From Bacteroidota bacterium (GTDB taxonomy: Bacteria > Bacteroidota > Bacteroidia > NS11-12g > UBA955), in the NCBI GenBank assembly GCA_024103355.1, contig JAGFIU010000041.1, positions 1-60,844 of the forward strand: a stretch of DNA of 60,844 nucleotides. Direction: 5' to 3'. The notes under the pieces are model-generated. The model saw only the letters and a list, made by a program, of their open reading frames with translations, was not told the origin of the DNA and ran no database searches. This document shows, piece by piece, positions 54,409 through 60,844 of this stretch (position 1 is its first letter; each line of letters begins with the position of its first letter). The position numbers were made by a program, and so were the translations under genes.

Positions 54409-55950
54409 TTATCCTTTGTATTCTCCAAATATTTTTCTCAATCTGTCAGAAATTTCACCAAGGGTTGCAAAACCTTCTACTGCATCTAGTATGTGTGGCA
54501 TTAGATTGATATTTTCTTTAGCAGCAGTTTCTACTTTATTGAGTAATATTTCTACTTCAGAATTATTTCGACTATTCCTAAGTTGAGTTAGTTTTTTAAT
54601 TTGGTTTTGGCGAATACTATCGTCAATTTTTAGTATAGAATTGTTTTGATGCTCTTCTTCAGAAAATTTGTTTATTCCCACAATAACCTTTTCATTGCTC
54701 TCAATAGATTTTTGGTATTGATAGGAGCTGTTTGCAATTTCTTGTTGCATAAATCCCTGCTCAATAGCAGCAACTGCACCACCTATATTATCAATAGCAC
54801 TTATTAATTTGTTTGCTTCTTCTTCTGTTCTGTTTGTTAGTTCTTCTATATAGTATGAACCTCCTAATGGGTCATCTGTTAAAGTAGCACCACTTTCGTA
54901 GGCAATAATCTGTTGTGTTCTGAGTGCAATTGATGCAGCTTTCTCTGTTGGTAGTGAAAGTGCCTCATCATAACCATTGGTATGAAGTGATTGTGTCCCC
55001 CCACATACTGCGCTTAGTGCTTGAATGGCTACTCTGATAATATTGTTTTCGGGTTGTTGAGCGGTTAATGTTGAGCCTCCTGTTTGAGTATGAAACCGGA
55101 GCATCATTGCGTGTGGATCTTTTGCTCCCATTTCCCTCATCATTTTTGCCCACATTCTCCTTGCTGCTCTATATTTTGCAATCTCTTGAAAGAAATCATT
55201 GTGTGCATTAAAGAAAAACGAGAGTCTTTTCCCGAATACATCAATATCTAGTCCTTTTCTTATTGCCGCTTCAACATATGCCTTTCCATTTGCAAGTGTG
55301 AATGCGAGTTCTTGTATTGCTGTTGAGCCGGCTTCTCTGATGTGATAACCGGATATAGATATTGTATTCCATTTGGGAACCTCTTTACTGCAATATTCAA
55401 AGATGTCAGTTATGATTCTCATTGAAGGTTTGGGTGGGTAAATATAAGTCCCGCGAGCTATATATTCTTTGAGAATATCATTCTGGATCGTACCCGAGAT
55501 TTTCTTTAAGTCAGCACCTTGTTGTTTTGCAAGTGCAATATACATTGCCAAAAGTATTGAAGCACTCGCATTAATGGTCATCGAAGTTGTGATATCTTCT
55601 AATTTAATGCCATCAAAAAGTATCTGCATGTCTTCCAAAGAGTCAATTGCAACCCCAACTTTGCCAACTTCTCCTATGCTCATTTCGTGATTGGAGTCGT
55701 ATCCTATTTGTGTGGGTAGATCAAATGCAACAGATAACCCGGTTGTACCTTTGTTTAATAGGTAATGATATCTTTTATTAGATTCTTCGGCAGTACTGAA
55801 GCCGGCATATTGGCGCATTGTCCATAGTTTGCCTCTGTATTGTTCTTTTCTTATACCTCTAGTATATGGAAAGATTCCGGAACTTTCCAATCCTCCTTCA
55901 TATTCACTCTTTATTTCAATTCCTGAATCGTTATAAATCTTGTTTGACAT
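54409..55950 (-). CDS. mcmA1: Methylmalonyl-CoA mutase, catalytic subunit (split type)
   Basis: A 513-residue TIM-barrel subunit without a B12 domain. The substrate tunnel segment [19 protein letters not shown] gives Tyr48. [17 protein letters not shown] gives Arg166, and [12 protein letters not shown] gives His203. The spacings 118 and 37 equal those of Tyr89, Arg207 and His244 in the Propionibacterium enzyme. That fits methylmalonyl-CoA rather than isobutyryl-CoA mutase, which has Phe and Gln at the first two. The C-terminus ends at [10 protein letters not shown], as in archaeal-type large subunits. The partner B12 protein is at 18194-18589. Confidence 0.94.
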   Translation of the reverse strand: MSNKIYNDSGIEIKSEYEGGLESSGIFPYTRGIRKEQYRGKLWTMRQYAGFSTAEESNKRYHYLLNKGTTGLSVAFDLPTQIGYDSNHEMSIGEVGKVGVAIDSLEDMQILFDGIKLEDITTSMTINASASILLAMYIALAKQQGADLKKISGTIQNDILKEYIARGTYIYPPKPSMRIITDIFEYCSKEVPKWNTISISGYHIREAGSTAIQELAFTLANGKAYVEAAIRKGLDIDVFGKRLSFFFNAHNDFFQEIAKYRAARRMWAKMMREMGAKDPHAMMLRFHTQTGGSTLTAQQPENNIIRVAIQALSAVCGGTQSLHTNGYDEALSLPTEKAASIALRTQQIIAYESGATLTDDPLGGSYYIEELTNRTEEEANKLISAIDNIGGAVAAIEQGFMQQEIANSSYQYQKSIESNEKVIVGINKFSEEEHQNNSILKIDDSIRQNQIKKLTQLRNSRNNSEVEILLNKVETAAKENINLMPHILDAVEGFATLGEISDRLRKIFGEYKG

Positions 55951-55960
55951 CTTGAATGAA

Positions 55961-56494
55961 TTAGAAATAGAGTCTTATCTCTGCTTTAAGAAAGTCAATT
56001 GCTTTTTGGGTTGGTTGGCTATTGTTTTCAATCATTTTATCAATCATTATTTTGCTAAGTTCAATACCGGTTGCATCCTTAGCAAGCATATTGAAAGAGA
56101 GGTTAATGAACTCAATTACTTCTTCCTTAACTAACTTTGTAAGAGTCCATGCTTGGTTTGAAATATAGATTTGTTGTGAAATGTTATGTGAGAATTCGGT
56201 GTTGATTGCAACCAACATTATATTTTTTAATTCCAGTGCACTTAATACCGAATTATTATATTCTTGAATGAGTGTTGGAGGGCTTATACGTTCCATTAAT
56301 AGAACCAATCTCTCGTAAGCTTGTAGTTTTATCGGTGTGAATGTGTGATTGTTTGCTTTTCTGATTTCATAATCTAACTTCTTTAGATTGTCTTCTGTTA
56401 GTTTGCTGATAAGAAGATAGGCTATTACCGCTACAACAACTGATGGTAAAGTAAATTTGATAATCTCAAGTAATATTTGGAGGATTGATTCCAT
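55961..56494 (-). CDS. Conserved hypothetical membrane-anchored protein
   Basis: A 177-residue protein with one N-terminal membrane helix (about 10-30, [20 protein letters not shown]) followed by an all-helical cytoplasmic part: [23 protein letters not shown], then [30 protein letters not shown] do not recognise a functional family, though proteins of this plan seem common in Bacteroidota. It ends 10 bases before the mutase gene on the same strand, so the two are probably co-expressed. Confidence 0.72.
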   Translation of the reverse strand: MESILQILLEIIKFTLPSVVVAVIAYLLISKLTEDNLKKLDYEIRKANNHTFTPIKLQAYERLVLLMERISPPTLIQEYNNSVLSALELKNIMLVAINTEFSHNISQQIYISNQAWTLTKLVKEEVIEFINLSFNMLAKDATGIELSKIMIDKMIENNSQPTQKAIDFLKAEIRLYF

Positions 56495-56682
56495 GTAGAA
56501 TTCGTTAGTATTTAAGGTGGGCGAAGATATATTCTCTATTTTTATTGTGCAATAGAGAAGTTGAATTTTACTTCCGACTTGTCTATTGGTTGATGAAATC
56601 AGATTTTAACTTGTTGTAAGTGTATTAGTTGACTCATTAATTTTAATTAATTAGCTGATTTGAAGATGTTTTTTGAGTCACC

Positions 56683-57441
56683 TCAGATACTTTTCAGTTG
56701 GAAAATTTTAAAGCAGTATTTTAGCCAAATCAGAACGAAATTACTATTTATCCCATTCTTTTTTAGGGAAATAAGATTCTCTTTGTTCATTCTGATTTTA
56801 CTTTTAATGCCTCTGCTACTTAATCCGCCATCACGCATTTTGACACTTATCTTTTTAGTATAGACTGCTTTTAACTTATTTACATAGAGCATTCGAAGAA
56901 GGATATCAAAATCACCTGAAATGCGAAATTGAGTATCATACAACCCTAGTTTCTGATAGTAAATTCTTTTTACATAAAAACCAGGATGTGGAGGTTGGCT
57001 CCCCAACCTAAACTGCCATAAGCGAAACCTTTCTGCATTATAGAATCGCCACGGTTTATCAAAATTTTCTCCCTTATAAATAACTACACTGCTGCATACA
57101 GCATCTGTATCAGTCTCCGAAAATATCTCGGCAATCTGGGTAATTACATTATTGTTTGCAAGAAAATCATCGGCATTTAAAATTCCTACGATGTCACCTG
57201 TTGCTCTTTCAATTCCTTTGTTCATTGCGTCATAAAGACCTTTGTCAGGTTCGCTTATAAAGGTTGTAATCTTGTCCTTATACAATTCAATAATAGATTG
57301 AGTTCCGTCATTAGAATTTCCATCAATTACTATGTATTCGATATTTTGATACTCTTGAGAAAGTACTGATTCTATGCATTGTGCAATGGTTAAGTGCCCA
57401 TTGTAAACGACTGTAATGATTGATATTTTGGGGTTATTCAA
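56683..57441 (-). CDS. Family 2 glycosyltransferase
   Basis: A 252-residue GT-A glycosyltransferase: ISIITVVYNGHLTIAQCIESVLSQEYQNIEYIVIDGNSNDGT at 5-46, EPDKGLYDAMNKGIERATGDIVGILNADDFL with the metal-binding Asp-x-Asp-type LNADD near 88-92. SGDFDILLRMLYVNKL carries the acceptor-side acids. The donor sugar is unknown. Its start overlaps the acetyltransferase end by 8 bases, so the two act in one surface-polysaccharide unit. Confidence 0.92.
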   Translation of the reverse strand: MNNPKISIITVVYNGHLTIAQCIESVLSQEYQNIEYIVIDGNSNDGTQSIIELYKDKITTFISEPDKGLYDAMNKGIERATGDIVGILNADDFLANNNVITQIAEIFSETDTDAVCSSVVIYKGENFDKPWRFYNAERFRLWQFRLGSQPPHPGFYVKRIYYQKLGLYDTQFRISGDFDILLRMLYVNKLKAVYTKKISVKMRDGGLSSRGIKSKIRMNKENLISLKKNGINSNFVLIWLKYCFKIFQLKSI

Positions 57442-57991
57442 TGTTTCTGTCTTTGATTTTTACGGCAGGATTTCCTTTGTAAATACTATAAGCATCTAAG
57501 TTTGATGATGCAACAGAGGCAATTAATAGTACGCTATGACTCTGGCAGGTAACACCACCCGTAACAACGGCCCTTGCCCCAATCCACACACCATCTTCAA
57601 GCACTATTGGTTTAGCAATCAAATCAAAGTGGGGTTTCTTGTAATTGTGATTGCCACTAATTAGCAATGCATCTTGTGAGATGCAAACATTATCACCAAT
57701 AAAAACAAAATCTAGGTTGTCTATCCAGACATTTTCTCCAATCCAAACATTTTCTCCTACTCTTAATTTCCATGGGTATTTAATATTTACTTTAGGTTTG
57801 ATGAGAACGCCTTTGCCAAGCTTTGCTCCAAATAATATTAATAACAAACTCTTTAGCTTGTAAAACGGAAATAAATACGTATTGAAAATACAGAAGTTGA
57901 CTAGATACCATAGTGCAATAATGAATTGAGAACGACCTCGTTCAAATTCTGAGTTTTTGAATCCATTTAGATTAGTTGTTCCCGAATTCAT
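57434..57991 (-). CDS. WcaF-like left-handed-beta-helix acetyltransferase
   Basis: A 185-residue sugar O-acetyltransferase of the hexapeptide type: FGAKLGKGVLIKPKVNIKYPWKLRVGENVWIGENVWIDNL (about 53-92), DNVCISQDALLISGNHNYKKPHFD with the catalytic His, and VWIGARAVVTGGVTCQSHSV, SIYKGNPAVKI at the end. It resembles colanic-acid acetyltransferase WcaF. It is paired with the glycosyltransferase gene; no flippase or polymerase is in the window. Confidence 0.9.
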   Translation of the reverse strand: MNSGTTNLNGFKNSEFERGRSQFIIALWYLVNFCIFNTYLFPFYKLKSLLLILFGAKLGKGVLIKPKVNIKYPWKLRVGENVWIGENVWIDNLDFVFIGDNVCISQDALLISGNHNYKKPHFDLIAKPIVLEDGVWIGARAVVTGGVTCQSHSVLLIASVASSNLDAYSIYKGNPAVKIKDRNIE

Positions 57992-58001
57992 TTTATGTGG
58001 G

Positions 58002-58009
58002 CAAAATTA
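58002..58009 (-). promoter_or_regulatory. -7 promoter box of the acetyltransferase-glycosyltransferase pair
   Basis: Minus-strand TAATTTTG, 10 bases before the ATG at 57991. Confidence 0.45.
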
Positions 58010-58181
58010 GAAATTACTTCAATGAAAATTATGCAACATTATTAAAAATCTCGCTCTTGATACATACTTATTTTCATGATAATTTTTTCAAATTATCTCT
58101 TACGCTTTTCTTATTAAAGATAAATGTGTCTACTTTTATCCTTGTTAATCGATATTGAAAATTAATGAAGTTTGGGTTCTT

Positions 58182-58189
58182 TAGATTTG
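58182..58189 (+). promoter_or_regulatory. -7 promoter box of sppA
   Basis: TAGATTTG, 36 bases before the ATG at 58226. Confidence 0.4.
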
Positions 58190-58225
58190 CCTTCTCTTTA
58201 AATATAAAATTATTAAATATAATCT

Positions 58226-60001
58226 ATGAGGCAATTTTTCAAATTTTTCTTAGCATCAGTTCTCGGATTCTTTGTTTCGATTTTCTTAATCGTATTTATA
58301 GGTGTTATACTCATTGCAGGAATGGTGGCAGCACTTGGTGATAAAAGCGTAAAACCTAAGCAGAACATGGTACTTGAACTAGATTTGAATTATTCAATTG
58401 GTGAGCAAACAATCGATAATCCACTTCTTGAGTATATCGACAAATCAGGCTCTCAGCCTCTAGGATTAGACGAGATATTATACAATATTGAAAGGGCATC
58501 CAAAGACGATAATGTCAAAGGGTTGTTGATTAGACCGGGTATATTGTCTGCCGGATACGGAACCTTAGAGGAAATTGCCGGAGCAATTCAGGATTTTAGG
58601 AAATCCGGTAAGTTTGTATATGCATATTGTGAGTTCTTGTCAGAAAAGAACTATTTGATTGCTAGTGCTTGTGATAGTGTTTTTCTTAATCCATCAGGAA
58701 ATATTGCTCTGGATGGACTGAGTTCAAACGTGATTTTTTATAAAGGATTATTAGATAAACTCGGTGTTGAAATGGAGTTGTTCAAAGTAGGTACTCATAA
58801 GGGCGCTGCGGAAGTTTTTACACAAGAGAAACTCAGTGAGCTAAATAAAGAACAAATTCAACGATATATAGATGGGGTCTATGAATTGTTCTGTACTGAT
58901 GTGTCAAAAAACCGGGGTGTTAGTAAAGATGAATTAAAAAGAAAGATTTCCAATTTTGAAGTTCAAACGCCTCAACAAGCCCTCGATAGTAAATGGATAG
59001 ATGGAATATGGTATGAAGATCAAGTTGCAGATTTAATCAAACAGAAAACAGGGCGTTCAGTGAATGAGAAAATTTGTTTTACTAATATTTCAAACTACAG
59101 AAAAATGAGTGGTCCAAATCTGAGAATTTCCAATTCAAAGAATAAGATTGCTTTTGTATATATTGATGGTGAAATTAGTTATAATAACAACAAAGAATCA
59201 ATGGGGCAATCCAATTGCAAATCATTGATGAATACTCTAAGAAAGATTAGATATAACAAAGATATTAAGGCATTAGTTGTTAGAGTTAACTCTCCCGGGG
59301 GAAGTGCTTATGGCTCTGACCAGCTATGGCGCGAAATCGGACTTATTAAGAAAGTAAAACCTGTTATTGTTTCTATGGGAGATGTGGCTGCCAGCGGAGG
59401 TTATTATTTATCTGCTCCCGCTGATACTATTGTTGTATCAAAATACACGCTCACAGGTTCAATAGGAGTCTTCGCATTATATCCAAATGCAAATGCATTT
59501 TTAAAAGACAAGCTAGGCCTATCCTTCGAATCTGTTAAAACAGGAGAATTTGCTGATATGGGTATGCCGGGAAGAAATTTTTCATCGACTGAAAGGGCAA
59601 TTATCCAAAATGGGGTTAATAATGTTTATAATAACTTTACTAAAGTTGTCAGAGAGGGAAGAGGGCTAGATAGTGCATCTGTCGAAAGTGTTGCTCAAGG
59701 GAAAATTTGGATTGCCCAAGATGCAATACAATATCATTTAGCGGATGTTGTGGGTGGAATTCAGAAAGCAGTTGATATTGCTGCATATAAAGCCGGAGTC
59801 GATTCTGGAGATTATAGCATAATCTATCTACCCAAAAGAGATGATTTTACTTCCATGTTCCTCAATATGTCTTCTATGTTTACAGATTATAAATTAAAAA
59901 CTCAACTAGGGGATTTTTATCCTTATTATATCAATTTAAAATCAGTTAGAGAAAGAGCAGGCATGCAGATGTATTTGCCAATCTCTCCATTATTGGACTA
60001 A
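58226..60001 (+). CDS. sppA: Signal peptide peptidase SppA (67K type)
   Basis: A 591-residue membrane-anchored serine protease that degrades cleaved signal peptides. N-terminal helix (about 8-35), then two tandem ClpP-like S49 domains. Catalytic Lys is in the first: FKVGTHKGAAEVFTQEKLS near 185-203. Nucleophile Ser is in the second: MGDVAASGGYYLSAPADTIV near 385-404, followed by TLTGSIGVF. The Ser/Lys dyad and length match E. coli SppA (618). Confidence 0.94.
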   Translation: MRQFFKFFLASVLGFFVSIFLIVFIGVILIAGMVAALGDKSVKPKQNMVLELDLNYSIGEQTIDNPLLEYIDKSGSQPLGLDEILYNIERASKDDNVKGLLIRPGILSAGYGTLEEIAGAIQDFRKSGKFVYAYCEFLSEKNYLIASACDSVFLNPSGNIALDGLSSNVIFYKGLLDKLGVEMELFKVGTHKGAAEVFTQEKLSELNKEQIQRYIDGVYELFCTDVSKNRGVSKDELKRKISNFEVQTPQQALDSKWIDGIWYEDQVADLIKQKTGRSVNEKICFTNISNYRKMSGPNLRISNSKNKIAFVYIDGEISYNNNKESMGQSNCKSLMNTLRKIRYNKDIKALVVRVNSPGGSAYGSDQLWREIGLIKKVKPVIVSMGDVAASGGYYLSAPADTIVVSKYTLTGSIGVFALYPNANAFLKDKLGLSFESVKTGEFADMGMPGRNFSSTERAIIQNGVNNVYNNFTKVVREGRGLDSASVESVAQGKIWIAQDAIQYHLADVVGGIQKAVDIAAYKAGVDSGDYSIIYLPKRDDFTSMFLNMSSMFTDYKLKTQLGDFYPYYINLKSVRERAGMQMYLPISPLLD

Positions 60002-60060
60002 CCTGCCGGATCTTCTGAAATATAGGATAACTCTGGCAACTGAGGTTATAACTTTTAAGT

Positions 60061-60068
60061 TACCTTTG
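60061..60068 (+). promoter_or_regulatory. -7 promoter box of the IPExxxVDY-like gene and pyk, no leader
   Basis: TACCTTTG, then CCCT, then ATG: a 4-base gap that predicts a leaderless mRNA carrying this gene and pyk. Confidence 0.5.
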
Positions 60069-60072
60069 CCCT

Positions 60073-60468
60073 ATGAACACAGACATCAATGGCTATATAA
60101 TATACTACCCTGATAAATATTATAGATTGATGTGGGAACTTGACAAAGATTGTGAACTTGGGTTTGAGCGGAGAGACACAGAAATTGGAGCAATTTCAAA
60201 ATTAGAAAAGGATTTCTTTTTTGGGTTTTATAACAACTTTGAGGAACTTGAGGTTGAAGTTTTTCTCTATAAAAATAGAGGTGAGAAAGGAAGCAGTCTA
60301 ATTAATGCTAAACCAATGCCCGACTTCATTCTTCTTGCTAAAGGTGAAGACCCGGGAGATTTTCTTGGACAACTTGCCAGAAAAATCAGTTCTACACGTG
60401 GAGTACATTCTGTGGTACCCGTTAAGATGAATAACTTTTTGAAAATTAAAGAACTAATTTATATTTGA
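60073..60468 (+). CDS. Divergent IPExxxVDY-like small protein upstream of pyk
   Basis: A 131-residue soluble protein. YYRLMWELDKDCELGFERR at about 16-34 and DFFFGFYNNFEELEVEVFLYKNRG near 47-70 match the layout of the Bacteroidota IPExxxVDY family. The naming motif appears degenerate as LINAKPMPDFILLA at 76-89. The family is often next to pyruvate kinase, as here, and its function is unknown. Its stop overlaps the pyk start by one base (TGATG), so translation is coupled. Assignment rests on layout and position. Confidence 0.6.
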   Translation: MNTDINGYIIYYPDKYYRLMWELDKDCELGFERRDTEIGAISKLEKDFFFGFYNNFEELEVEVFLYKNRGEKGSSLINAKPMPDFILLAKGEDPGDFLGQLARKISSTRGVHSVVPVKMNNFLKIKELIYI

Positions 60469-60844
60469 TGACAATGCTTAAAAATGTTTATAGGTCGGAG
60501 TTTAATAGGACAAAAATAGTTGCTACAATAGGGCCTGCAACATCCTCTAAAGAGATGCTTAGGAAAATAATTTTAGCAGGAGTTGATGTATGTAGAGTTA
60601 ATATGTCGCATGGTACGCATGAACAACATAAACAAGTGATTGAAGATATTCGGTCAATCAATAAAGAATTTAATTCAAACATTTGTATTCTGCTCGACTT
60701 ACAAGGACCTAAACTTCGTGTAGGTGATATGGGGGAAGACGGGTGTATGTTACTTAAAGATGCTAAACTGGTACTAACCTCTAAAAATGTACGCGGTTCA
60801 GCATCTTTAGTACCTATAAAATATGATTCACTTTCAAAAGATGT
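60468..60844 (+). CDS. pyk: Pyruvate kinase, N-terminal part (cut by window edge)
   Basis: About 125 codons of pyruvate kinase, which makes pyruvate and ATP from phosphoenolpyruvate. FNRTKIVATIGPATSSKEMLRKIILAGVDVCRVNMSHGTHEQH holds the conserved TKIVATIGP and the Arg-x-Asn-x-Ser-His active-site segment. ICILLDLQGPKLRVGDM precedes the B domain, where the window ends. The start may be ATG at 60468 or at 60474. With pfkA the window holds both committed steps of glycolysis. Confidence 0.95.
   Translation, partial: MTMLKNVYRSEFNRTKIVATIGPATSSKEMLRKIILAGVDVCRVNMSHGTHEQHKQVIEDIRSINKEFNSNICILLDLQGPKLRVGDMGEDGCMLLKDAKLVLTSKNVRGSASLVPIKYDSLSKD

Overview
The window is a stretch of chromosomal core genome from a member of the Bacteroidota. 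The signs are: low GC; no Shine-Dalgarno sequences before most starts; the phylum's -7 promoter box TAnnTTTG in front of about two dozen genes; a type IX secretion (T9SS) sorting domain; Bacteroidota-restricted families (DUF4175, an IPExxxVDY-like protein beside pyruvate kinase, DUF4369-type thioredoxin lipoproteins); and a carB and pyrC of the Bacteroidota kind. I see no phage, insertion sequence, CRISPR array, toxin-antitoxin pair or defence island. Genus cannot be fixed from sequence alone.

Layout. 1-4.5 kb: 5' part of lon, a sodium/solute symporter, and a lipoprotein closed by a strong terminator. 4.6-7.6 kb: pfkA, recN, and a tiny T9SS-sorting-domain protein. 7.8-13.4 kb (minus): carB, a small membrane protein, an RqcH/NFACT protein and a membrane J-domain protein. 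13.5-18.2 kb (plus): pyrC, then a TetR regulator and paaABCD for phenylacetyl-CoA epoxidation. 18.2-25.4 kb: cobalamin subunit of methylmalonyl-CoA mutase, gltX, an MscS channel, a GNAT-like protein, pyrG and kdsB. 25.5-29.8 kb: a 601-residue uncharacterised protein, rpiB-tatC, fabG, tRNA-Arg. 29.8-36.8 kb (minus): a compact operon DUF4175-tsaB-rhodanese-rsmI-lnt. 36.9-44.2 kb: M1 peptidase with an outer-membrane protein, dapB, mltG, purC, phoH. 44.2-50.2 kb: DUF62 protein, ABM protein, TPR-CAP protein, alkyltransferase-like protein, thioredoxin-like lipoprotein. 50.2-56.5 kb (minus): catalytic methylmalonyl-CoA mutase subunit, then dnaA-ppx-lplA-nth. 56.7-60.8 kb: two surface-polysaccharide genes, sppA, an IPExxxVDY-like gene and the start of pyk.

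How genes work together. paaA-D make the ring-epoxidising part of aerobic phenylacetate breakdown, which ends in acetyl-CoA and succinyl-CoA. The two halves of methylmalonyl-CoA mutase, 36 kb apart, also lead to succinyl-CoA. pyrG makes the CTP that the adjacent kdsB uses for CMP-Kdo. carB and pyrC flank a divergent region and serve pyrimidine synthesis. lnt, tatC, sppA, mltG and the glycosyltransferase pair serve the envelope.

No gene-free stretch exceeds about 300 bases. The largest gaps (7605-7810, 27290-27520, 54189-54408, 57992-58225) are AT-rich. Apart from promoter boxes in three of them, I see nothing definite there, and the gap upstream of dnaA has no DnaA-box cluster. The most interesting points are an operator-like palindrome on the tetR-paa promoter, a recurring 4-nt spacing between promoter box and start codon that suggests leaderless mRNAs, the uncharacterised 601-residue protein, and several enzymes with altered key residues (dihydroorotase, endonuclease III, DUF62, alkyltransferase-like).
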